From assembly GCA_024277485.1 (NCBI GenBank), contig JAJRVA010000255.1, forward strand, positions 1 through 5,043: DNA of 5,043 nucleotides. The letters run 5' to 3'. This document shows, piece by piece, positions 1 through 5,043 of the stretch. Position numbers and translations under genes: made by a program. The notes under the pieces were generated by a model. It saw nothing but the letters and a program-made list of their open reading frames with translations, made no database searches and had not been told where the DNA came from. The stretch's first letter is position 1; each line of letters begins with the position of its first letter. The DNA is from Deltaproteobacteria bacterium. GTDB lineage: Bacteria; Desulfobacterota; Desulfobulbia; Desulfobulbales; Desulfobulbaceae.

Positions 1-1301
1 TGCTGGGCGTTGACGATGAGGCAGGATACATTGCTTCGGATATCCCGGCGCTGCTGCCCTATACACGTCAGGTTATATTCCTTGATGATGAGGAGATGGC
101 TGTTGTCAACCCCGGTTCCCTCGAGTTTCAGCTCCTCAGTGATGGCCGGCAGGTTGAGAAAAAAGTGGTCTCCATCAACTGGGACCCGGCCATGGCGGAG
201 AAGGCGGGCTACCGGCATTTCATGCTCAAGGAAATATTCGAGCAGCCCCAGGCGATCCTCAACACCATCAGCGGCAGGATAGTGCCGGACACTGGGAAGA
301 TAGACCTGCAGGAGATAGGCCTTGACGAACAGGCTATACAGAATATTGAGCGTATAGCCCTGGTGGCCTGCGGCACCTCATGGCACGCTGCCCTGGTGGC
401 AAAATACTGGATCGAGAAGCTGGCGGGAATTCCGGTCGAGGTTGATATCGCCTCCGAGTTCCGTTACCGCAGGCTGCTGCTGGGTGAGCGTGTGCTGACC
501 ATCTCCATTTCCCAGTCAGGCGAGACAGCCGACACCCTGGCCGGTATCAGGCTTGCCTCAGGGCTTGGTTCCAGGATAATCACAATCTGTAATGTTGTCG
601 GCTCCACCATGACCAGGGAGGCTGACGGGATTATCTATACCCATGCCGGGCCCGAGATAGGCGTGGCATCCACCAAGGCCTTTACCAGCCAGCTGACAGC
701 TCTTTTTCTTCTCACTCTCTATTTCGCCCAGGTGCGCGAAACGCTTGCGCCGGACAAGTTGAAAGAACTGGGCCGGGCCCTTATCGGTATTGCGGCGGTG
801 ATTGAAACGGAACTGCCGGTTCTCCAGAAGCAGGTGCGGCAGCTGACTGAACAGTACTACGACAGCCGCGATTTTCTTTTCGTGGGCCGGGGGGTGAATT
901 TCCCCATTGCGCTTGAGGGGGCGCTGAAACTCAAGGAAATTTCATACATTCATGCGGAAGGGTATGCTGCCGGTGAATTGAAACATGGCCCCATTGCCCT
1001 GATAGACAAGGATATGCCCGTTCTGGCGCTGGTTCCCCGGGACAGTGTCTACCAGAAGACCATTTCCAATGTCGAGGAGATCAAGGCCCGCCAGGGGAGG
1101 CTGGTGTTGATCGGCACCAGGGGAGACAGCCACCTGGCAGCCCTGACCGAGGATGTTCTGTATCTGCCGGAAGTCAATGAAGAGCTGAATCCCCTGCTGT
1201 ATACCATACCGGCGCAGCTGTTGGCGTATGAGATCGCCCATCGCCGCGGCTGTGATGTCGATCAGCCCCGCAACCTCGCAAAAAGTGTAACTGTCGAATA
1301 A
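1..1301 (+). CDS. glmS: Glutamine-fructose-6-phosphate aminotransferase (isomerizing), 5'-truncated
   Basis: GlmS converts fructose-6-phosphate and glutamine to glucosamine-6-phosphate in the cytoplasm, the committed step towards UDP-GlcNAc for peptidoglycan and lipid A. The gene runs in from the left edge: the frame is open from base 3 and already reads IASDIPALLPYTR, a conserved stretch of the glutaminase domain. About 432 residues are visible of a family length near 610, so roughly the first 180, including the catalytic N-terminal Cys, are outside the window. Two SIS sugar-isomerase domains follow. The first has CGTSWHAA (bases 369-392), SQSGETADT (from 510) and ASTKAFTSQ (from 666). The second has EGALKLKEISYIHAEG and the GELKHGPIAL loop. 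The C-terminus DQPRNLAKSVTVE is the standard GlmS ending, so the 3' end is intact and closes with TAA. The in-frame ATG at 96 is internal, not a start. Identification is very secure. Confidence 0.98.
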   Translation, partial: LGVDDEAGYIASDIPALLPYTRQVIFLDDEEMAVVNPGSLEFQLLSDGRQVEKKVVSINWDPAMAEKAGYRHFMLKEIFEQPQAILNTISGRIVPDTGKIDLQEIGLDEQAIQNIERIALVACGTSWHAALVAKYWIEKLAGIPVEVDIASEFRYRRLLLGERVLTISISQSGETADTLAGIRLASGLGSRIITICNVVGSTMTREADGIIYTHAGPEIGVASTKAFTSQLTALFLLTLYFAQVRETLAPDKLKELGRALIGIAAVIETELPVLQKQVRQLTEQYYDSRDFLFVGRGVNFPIALEGALKLKEISYIHAEGYAAGELKHGPIALIDKDMPVLALVPRDSVYQKTISNVEEIKARQGRLVLIGTRGDSHLAALTEDVLYLPEVNEELNPLLYTIPAQLLAYEIAHRRGCDVDQPRNLAKSVTVE

Positions 1302-1327
1302 TTTTTCATGCAGGTTCTTCCGCCAAC

Positions 1328-2437
1328 ATGATTTCAATCGGTTTAGAACAGCTGGCCCTGGATCCTCCCGGCAATCTGAAGGGGAAAAGGATTGCCCTGC
1401 TCTGCAACCAGGCATCAACAGACCGGCAGCTTGTGCACAGCCGGGATATTGTTGCCAGGGTATTTCCGGGTCAGCTGGTCTGCCTGTTCTCCCCGCAGCA
1501 TGGGTTTTTCTGCGAAAAACAGGACAACATGGTTGAGTCCGGCCATGCAAGGGATCCTGTTACCGGCATGCCGGTCTACTCGCTGTACGCGGACAGGCGC
1601 AGGCCTGACGAGTCCATGTTTGAGGATTTCGACATCCTGCTCATTGACCTCGTCGATGTGGGCACCAGGGTCTACACCTTTATATGGACGGTTGTGTACT
1701 GTCTGCAGACGGCGGTCGAATCCGGGAAAAAAGTCGTTATCCTTGATCGTCCCAATCCCATCGGCGGGCACCTGGTTGAGGGCAACCTGCTGAAGAAAGA
1801 GTGGCGGTCCTTTGTGGGTCTGTATGAGATTCCCATGCGTCACGGCATGACCCTTGGAGAACTGGCCCTGCTGTGCAACAGGGAACTGGGAATTCACGCC
1901 GAGCTGGAGGTGGTCCCGGTGCAGGGCTGGAAGCGGGACATGTTTTTCAGCGACTTTTCTTTCCCCTGGGTTTTTCCCTCCCCGAACATGCCGACCCCGG
2001 AAACAGCCCTGGTGTACCCCGGCCAGGTTATCTGGGAGGGGACCAATGTGTCGGAAGGCCGCGGCACAACGCTGCCGTTTGTCCTGTGCGGCGCTCCTTT
2101 TGTCGATCACGGGGCGACCTTGAAATTTCTTGAGAAAACCAGTCTGCCCGGCTGCCTGCTCAGGCCCGTTGTCTTCGAGCCCACAGCAGGCAAGTGGTCC
2201 GGGCGGGAGTGCAGGGGCTTCCATATCCACGTAATCGATATGCATGCCTGGCGCCCGTATCGTACCAGCCTGGCCCTGCTGCAGGCATTCCTGCATCTCT
2301 ACCCGGATCAGTTCGCCTACAAGGAGCCGCCGTATGAGTATGAGTTTACCCGGCTGCCCATGGACCTGATCCTGGGGGACAGCGATGTACGGTCAGCGCT
2401 TGAGGACGGTGCGGATATTGAAGACCTGGAGCGGTAA
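1328..2437 (+). CDS. DUF1343 / NamZ-like exo-N-acetylmuramidase family protein, cut short by an in-frame stop
   Basis: This is a DUF1343 (PF07075, GH171) protein; the characterised member, Bacillus NamZ, removes MurNAc from the non-reducing ends of peptidoglycan fragments. Family blocks in order: FSPQHGFF (residues 54-61), DLVDVGTRVYTF (107-118), DRPNPIGG (140-147), HGMTLGELA (172-180), PSPNMPT with VYPG (217-232), EGTNVSEGRGTT (237-248) and CRGFHIHV (295-302). The product has 369 residues and starts directly at the domain with no signal peptide, so it is predicted cytoplasmic, whereas many relatives are exported. ATG 1328 is the only usable start: the frame is closed by TGA at 1253-1255 and holds no ATG, GTG or TTG between. 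Its Shine-Dalgarno is poor. The TAA at 2435-2437 removes the last conserved block, which is still encoded downstream. Family membership is sure; activity of the shortened protein and its exact substrate are not known. Confidence 0.9.
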   Translation: MISIGLEQLALDPPGNLKGKRIALLCNQASTDRQLVHSRDIVARVFPGQLVCLFSPQHGFFCEKQDNMVESGHARDPVTGMPVYSLYADRRRPDESMFEDFDILLIDLVDVGTRVYTFIWTVVYCLQTAVESGKKVVILDRPNPIGGHLVEGNLLKKEWRSFVGLYEIPMRHGMTLGELALLCNRELGIHAELEVVPVQGWKRDMFFSDFSFPWVFPSPNMPTPETALVYPGQVIWEGTNVSEGRGTTLPFVLCGAPFVDHGATLKFLEKTSLPGCLLRPVVFEPTAGKWSGRECRGFHIHVIDMHAWRPYRTSLALLQAFLHLYPDQFAYKEPPYEYEFTRLPMDLILGDSDVRSALEDGADIEDLER

Positions 2438-2503
2438 TGGCAGGATGACCTGGCGCATTTCAGGGATATTCGACGTGGAGTTTTACTTTACTGTGAGGAT
2501 TGA
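2435..2503 (+). pseudogene. Detached C-terminal tail of the NamZ-like gene, in frame behind the TAA
   Basis: Reading on in the same frame past TAA 2435-2437 gives 21 codons before TGA 2501-2503. Eighteen of these read WQDDLAHFRDIRRGVLLY. DUF1343 proteins normally end in a block of the form W..DL..F...R..YLLY, so the Trp, Asp-Leu, Phe, Arg and LLY positions all fit. The residue before the Trp is commonly Ser in relatives I remember; a TCA to TAA change would explain the stop by one base. There is no start codon suited to separate translation of the tail. It is either a remnant of a recent nonsense mutation, a base-call error in the assembly, or a readthrough extension. The match to the family tail is seen in the sequence; the cause is inference. 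Confidence 0.8.
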
Positions 2504-2515
2504 GTAGGCTATACT
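2487..2515 (+). promoter_or_regulatory. Candidate sigma70-type promoter for lpxD-fabZ-lpxA
   Basis: TTTACT at 2487-2492 (4 of 6 matches to TTGACA) is followed after 17 bases by TATACT at 2510-2515 (5 of 6 matches to TATAAT). Transcription would begin near 2522, giving a leader of about 90 bases before the lpxD ATG. The -35 box lies within the codons of the detached NamZ tail. It is the only well-spaced pair I noticed in the gap. The evidence is sequence resemblance only, and the three lipid A genes could instead be read from a promoter upstream of glmS. Confidence 0.4.
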
Positions 2516-2555
2516 TTCCAACTTTCAGCTCAGCGCAACGCAGTGGAGACATTGG

Positions 2556-2611
2556 CTTTCAACGTGCAGCTTTCAACTTTCAACTTTCAACGTGCAGCTT
2601 GCAACTTGCCC
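2556..2611 (+). repeat. Heptameric tandem repeat array in the lpxD leader
   Basis: Eight consecutive seven-base units stay in perfect register. With A = CTTTCAA and B = CGTGCAG the order is A B A A A B A' A'', where A' is CTTGCAA and A'' is CTTGCCC. This also gives a 17-base exact direct repeat (2556-2572 and 2584-2600) with a period of 28. A further CTTTCCA at 2514-2520 lies exactly six units (42 bases) upstream, hinting at an older, decayed extension. Seven-base tandem repeats of this kind are known as intergenic elements in several bacterial groups. The array ends two bases from the lpxD ATG and leaves no recognisable Shine-Dalgarno there. Confidence 0.85.
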
Positions 2612-2612
2612 C

Positions 2613-3689
2613 ATGGCAACATCATACACCTTGAATGAACTGGCCCTTCTTGTTGCAGGTGAAGTCAGCGGCGACGGCCAACTGTCCGTCAGGGGATTGA
2701 ACGGCATAGAGCAGGCTGTTGCCGGAGAAATCACCTTTCTCTCGGATGCCCGCAAAGCCGGCCTGCTTGCCGGGTGCGGGGCGTCTGCCTGTATCGTGCC
2801 TGCCGAGTGCGGTGAGCTGGACCTGCCCTGCATCAGGGTCGCTGACCCGGATCTTGCCGCGGCACGCATTCACAACCATTTCCTGGCCCGGGAATTTGCA
2901 GCCCGGGGTGTGGTTCAGCCGACCTGTATCGGACGTGAGTGTCACCTTCCGGACGAGGTGAGCATAGGGCCCATGGTCTGCATCGGCGATCGCGTGAAAA
3001 TCGGCCGCCGGGTCACCCTGTATCCCGGGGTCGTCATCGGCAGTGATGTGATCATAGGGGATGATACTGTTCTGCATGCCAATGTCAGTGTTGCCGACCG
3101 GAGTATCATCGGTAGCCGGGTCATTATCCATGCCGGCACATCCATCGGCAGCGACGGTTTCGGATATGCAACCGATCAGGCCGGCAACCATGTGAAAAAA
3201 CCCCAGGTCGGCAATGTCCGGATTGACGATGATGTCGAGATAGGGGCAAACAGCTGTGTTGACCGGGCAGCCTTCGGGACGACCCGTATCCGGCGCGGCG
3301 CCAAGATAGATAACCAGGTTATGGTCGCCCATAACGTTGATATTGGTGAAAACTGCATCCTGGTAGGCCAGGTGGGCATTGCGGGCAGCACCTCCCTGGG
3401 AAGAAATGTTGTCCTGGGGGCAAGGTCAGGCCTGGGCGGCCACTTGAACCTTGGCGACAGGGTCATGGTTGCCGCCATGAGCGGAGTCCACACCAACCTG
3501 AAGGCCGGATCCGTTGTTGGAGGCATTCCGGCAATTGAGATCAGGCAGTGGGGCAGGGCCGCGGCATCATATGCCAGGCTGCCCGAAATGGTGAAGGATA
3601 TCAGAAGACTGAAACGGGAAGTAAAAAAGCTTGCCGATCATGGAACGGACATGGATGAGGATCCTGATACAGAGAGGAAGAAAAAATGA
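2613..3689 (+). CDS. lpxD: UDP-3-O-(3-hydroxyacyl)glucosamine N-acyltransferase
   Basis: LpxD transfers a 3-hydroxyacyl chain from ACP to the 2-amino group of UDP-3-O-acylglucosamine, the third step of lipid A synthesis, in the cytoplasm as a trimer. The N-terminal uridine-binding domain (about residues 1-100) has TLNELA and [11 protein letters not shown] left-handed beta helix of hexapeptide repeats follows (about 105-300), with [10 protein letters not shown] (177-186) and [15 protein letters not shown], whose His240 matches the catalytic His239 of E. coli. GSVVGGIPA closes the helix, and a C-terminal helix carries [20 protein letters not shown] chose ATG 2613 (358 residues) over GTG 2592 because the family N-terminus begins at [10 protein letters not shown] and the GTG lies inside a repeat unit. 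The last 15 or so residues form a charged extension beyond the usual 340-residue length, ending RKKK; they also encode the fabZ ribosome-binding site. Annotation is very secure; the start is likely. Confidence 0.96.
   Translation: MATSYTLNELALLVAGEVSGDGQLSVRGLNGIEQAVAGEITFLSDARKAGLLAGCGASACIVPAECGELDLPCIRVADPDLAAARIHNHFLAREFAARGVVQPTCIGRECHLPDEVSIGPMVCIGDRVKIGRRVTLYPGVVIGSDVIIGDDTVLHANVSVADRSIIGSRVIIHAGTSIGSDGFGYATDQAGNHVKKPQVGNVRIDDDVEIGANSCVDRAAFGTTRIRRGAKIDNQVMVAHNVDIGENCILVGQVGIAGSTSLGRNVVLGARSGLGGHLNLGDRVMVAAMSGVHTNLKAGSVVGGIPAIEIRQWGRAAASYARLPEMVKDIRRLKREVKKLADHGTDMDEDPDTERKKK
3673..3680 (+). promoter_or_regulatory. Ribosome-binding site of fabZ inside lpxD
   Basis: AGAGGAAG lies five bases before ATG 3686 and is a strong purine-rich Shine-Dalgarno. 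It is the clearest one in the window and fixes the fabZ start. Because it sits within the last lpxD codons and the two genes share ATGA, translation of fabZ is probably coupled to lpxD. Confidence 0.8.
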
Positions 3690-4144
3690 AAGAAGAATCT
3701 CCGGGTAACGGCACATCGATAGATATCAAAGGTATTCTCGATATCCTGCCGCACCGGTATCCTTTTGTGATGGTTGACCGGATACTTGACTGTGAGGTGG
3801 GCAAACACATAACCGGGCTGAAAAACGTCAGCCTGAACGAGCCCTTTTTCCAGGGTCATTTTCCGGGCGAACCGGTCATGCCGGGTGTCCTGATTCTGGA
3901 AGGGATGGCCCAGGTCGGCGCCATACTGGCATACAAGTCCATTGAAGGCGCAATCGGGAGCAAACTCGTGTATTTCGCCGGCCTGGACGGGGTGCGGTTC
4001 CGCAAGGTGGTGCGGCCGGGCGACCAGGTTATCTTCAAGGTCGAGATACTCAAGATAAGATTAAAGCTGAGCAAGATGGCAGCCCGGGCCTATGTTGACG
4101 ACCAGGTCGTCGCTGAAGCTGAATTGATGGCCACCTTTGTCTGA
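3686..4144 (+). CDS. fabZ: (3R)-3-hydroxyacyl-ACP dehydratase
   Basis: FabZ removes water from (3R)-hydroxyacyl-ACP to give trans-2-enoyl-ACP in type II fatty acid synthesis, in the cytoplasm. It competes with LpxA and LpxD for hydroxyacyl-ACP, which explains its usual place between them. At 152 residues it has normal family length and a single hot-dog fold. Motifs: [11 protein letters not shown] (21-31), the catalytic [20 protein letters not shown] (57-76) with His58 and Glu72 as the expected active pair, and the [18 protein letters not shown] stretch (97-114). The central helix carries Glu72, as in FabZ, and the small size and lipid A context make FabZ rather than FabA the call. The start overlaps the lpxD stop by four bases and has a strong ribosome-binding site. 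Nothing is missing or unusual. Confidence 0.97.
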   Translation: MKEESPGNGTSIDIKGILDILPHRYPFVMVDRILDCEVGKHITGLKNVSLNEPFFQGHFPGEPVMPGVLILEGMAQVGAILAYKSIEGAIGSKLVYFAGLDGVRFRKVVRPGDQVIFKVEILKIRLKLSKMAARAYVDDQVVAEAELMATFV

Positions 4145-4168
4145 TTTGAACGCATTTCAGTGCACTGC

Positions 4169-4173
4169 AGGGA
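4169..4173 (+). promoter_or_regulatory. Ribosome-binding site of lpxA
   Basis: AGGGA stands four bases before ATG 4178. The spacing is a little short, but this supports ATG 4178 and argues against GTG 4160, which has no such sequence in front of it. Confidence 0.55.
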
Positions 4174-4177
4174 AGAT

Positions 4178-4975
4178 ATGACTATACATCCTACGGCTGT
4201 GGTAGATCCGCAGGCGAAAATTCACGAAACTGTCGAAATAGGTCCGTTTACGGTTATCCAGGGCAAAGTTGAAATCGGCGAGCACACCACGATCCAGTCC
4301 CATGCCTCTCTTTCCGGTCCCACCAGGATAGGCGCCCGGAACAGTATCGGTTCCTACACCGCCATCGGTGCTCCGCCCCAGGACATCCATTACAAGGGTG
4401 AGCCCACGGAGCTTGTCATTGGTGATGACAACCTGATCAGGGAGTACTCCTCCATACATCGGGGCACTGTCGACGGCAAGGGAAAAACCGTTATCGGCAA
4501 TGGCAACATGCTCATGGCCTATACGCATGTTGCCCATGACTGTGTGCTGGGCGATAATGTCATCATGGCCAATCTCGCGACCCTGGCCGGTCATGTTGAA
4601 ATCGGCGACCATGTCAACCTGGGCGGGCTTGTCGCCGTGCACCAGTACTGCAGGATAGGAGCGTATACCTATGTTGGAGGACTCTCCGGCATCAGCCTTG
4701 ATGTCCCACCCTATGTCATTATCAGCGGCACCCGCAACAGGATGCGCATAACCGGGATCAATAAAATCGGTATGCGCCGCAGCGGCATGAAACGGGAAAA
4801 CATAACCAGGCTTGCCCAGGCATTCAAGATCATTTTCCGCTCCCCGCACATTCTCCTGAAAGATGCCCTGGTCATGGTGAAAGAGGAAATTCCGGACTGC
4901 CCGGAGGTCGATATCCTGGTTGATTTTTTTCACACCTCGAGACGAGGTGTGGTAAAAAGAACAATTGATGATTGA
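4178..4975 (+). CDS. lpxA: Acyl-ACP--UDP-N-acetylglucosamine O-acyltransferase
   Basis: LpxA puts a 3-hydroxyacyl chain from ACP on the 3-OH of UDP-GlcNAc, the first lipid A step, as a cytoplasmic trimer. From ATG 4178 it has 265 residues (E. coli 262). Hexapeptide repeats start at once (IHPTAVVDPQAKI) and build the beta helix to about residue 185. Landmarks: GAPPQDIHYKGEPTELVIGD (64-83), REYSSIHRGT (88-97), THVAHDC with His120 as the catalytic base (E. coli His125), VHQYCRIGAY (154-163) and DVPPYVIISG (175-184). The C-terminal helical domain starts near INKIGMRR. Gly168 aligns by offset from the HQ(F/Y)C motif with E. coli Gly173, the residue that lets the acyl pocket take C14 chains. ATG 4178 was preferred to GTG 4160 because the family starts at IHPTA and a purine-rich AGGGA precedes it. 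It lies 33 bases after fabZ, probably in one transcript. Confidence 0.97.
   Translation: MTIHPTAVVDPQAKIHETVEIGPFTVIQGKVEIGEHTTIQSHASLSGPTRIGARNSIGSYTAIGAPPQDIHYKGEPTELVIGDDNLIREYSSIHRGTVDGKGKTVIGNGNMLMAYTHVAHDCVLGDNVIMANLATLAGHVEIGDHVNLGGLVAVHQYCRIGAYTYVGGLSGISLDVPPYVIISGTRNRMRITGINKIGMRRSGMKRENITRLAQAFKIIFRSPHILLKDALVMVKEEIPDCPEVDILVDFFHTSRRGVVKRTIDD
4931..4951 (+). repeat. Perfect inverted repeat (hairpin) inside the 3' end of lpxA
   Basis: CACACCTCG (4931-4939) and CGAGGTGTG (4943-4951) pair perfectly as nine base pairs around a three-base AGA loop. Seven T's precede the stem and five A's follow after GT, so the RNA stem could extend past a small bulge. It covers lpxA codons 252-258 (His-Thr-Ser-Arg-Arg-Gly-Val), part of a conserved C-terminal motif. 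Neither strand has a T run after the stem, so it is not an intrinsic terminator. A role in mRNA stability or processing is possible but not shown. Confidence 0.6.
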
Positions 4976-5043
4976 CCCTGGTGTGCGCGCCGGGTTCTTT
5001 GCGCCCGGGAAAAAATATCCGGCACTGTCTAATATTTCAAACA

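Noticed and set aside
1308..1331. Seven-codon reading frame (ATG 1308, TGA overlapping ATG 1328) as a coupling leader
   Set aside because: It has no ribosome-binding site and such a short frame is expected by chance.
1415..2296. Open frame on the - strand opposite the NamZ-like gene (293 codons)
   Set aside because: The + strand frame has all family motifs; the antisense translation is low-complexity and shows no family resemblance.
2435..2437. Recoded stop codon or alternative genetic code
   Set aside because: UAA is not used for selenocysteine or pyrrolysine, and glmS terminates normally at TAA in the same window.
2592..2612. GTG 2592 as the lpxD start
   Set aside because: It falls inside a CGTGCAG repeat unit, has no ribosome-binding site, and adds seven residues not typical of LpxD.
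4158..4167. Perfect ten-base palindrome CAGTGCACTG before lpxA as an operator
   Set aside because: A palindrome this short is expected several times in 5 kb by chance, and no second copy was noticed.
4160..4177. GTG 4160 as the lpxA start
   Set aside because: ATG 4178 has a purine-rich site in front and matches the family N-terminus.
4157..4933. Long open frame on the - strand opposite lpxA (258 codons)
   Set aside because: It mirrors lpxA almost end to end, shows no recognisable domain, and is explained by the codon bias of the real gene.
4990..5020. CCGGG/CCCGG inverted repeat after lpxA as a terminator
   Set aside because: The stem has only five pairs with a nine-base loop and is followed by A's, not T's.
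4981..5043. Start of a next gene at GTG 4981 or 4983
   Set aside because: Frames are open to the edge, but there is no ribosome-binding site, the peptides are too short, and none resembles the start of a gene usually found after lpxA.

Overview
The window reads as chromosomal DNA from a Gram-negative bacterium with moderately high GC. It carries five genes, all on the + strand, for amino-sugar, cell-wall and lipid A metabolism. Protein style and the lpxD-fabZ-lpxA order would suit a deltaproteobacterial (Desulfobacterota-like) genome. That placement is an impression from sequence style, not a proof.

Layout. Bases 1-1301 hold the 3' part of glmS (glucosamine-6-phosphate synthase), whose start lies off the left edge. 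After a 26-base gap comes a DUF1343 / NamZ-like (exo-N-acetylmuramidase family) gene at 1328-2437. It is cut by an in-frame TAA just before the last conserved block of the family, and that block is still readable in the same frame up to a TGA at 2501-2503. The stretch from there to 2612 has no gene. It holds a plausible sigma70-type promoter (2487-2515) and a short array of seven-base repeats (2556-2611) that runs right up to the lpxD start. Then follow lpxD (2613-3689), fabZ (3686-4144, overlapping lpxD by ATGA) and lpxA (4178-4975). A perfect hairpin lies inside the 3' end of lpxA. The last 68 bases (4976-5043) show no gene start, terminator or RNA that I can support; the operon may continue off the right edge.

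How the genes fit together. GlmS makes glucosamine-6-phosphate, the entry point to UDP-GlcNAc. LpxA and LpxD add the first two hydroxyacyl chains on the way from UDP-GlcNAc to lipid A. FabZ dehydrates the same hydroxyacyl-ACP pool that LpxA and LpxD draw on, so it sits at the branch between membrane phospholipid and lipid A. The NamZ-like protein belongs to a family that releases N-acetylmuramic acid from peptidoglycan fragments, which would link the cluster to cell-wall sugar recycling.

The most notable observation is the interrupted NamZ-like gene: one stop codon separates a complete-looking body from its intact conserved C-terminal tail. I see no new defence or mobile system here; apart from that and the repeat-filled lpxD leader, the region is ordinary housekeeping DNA.
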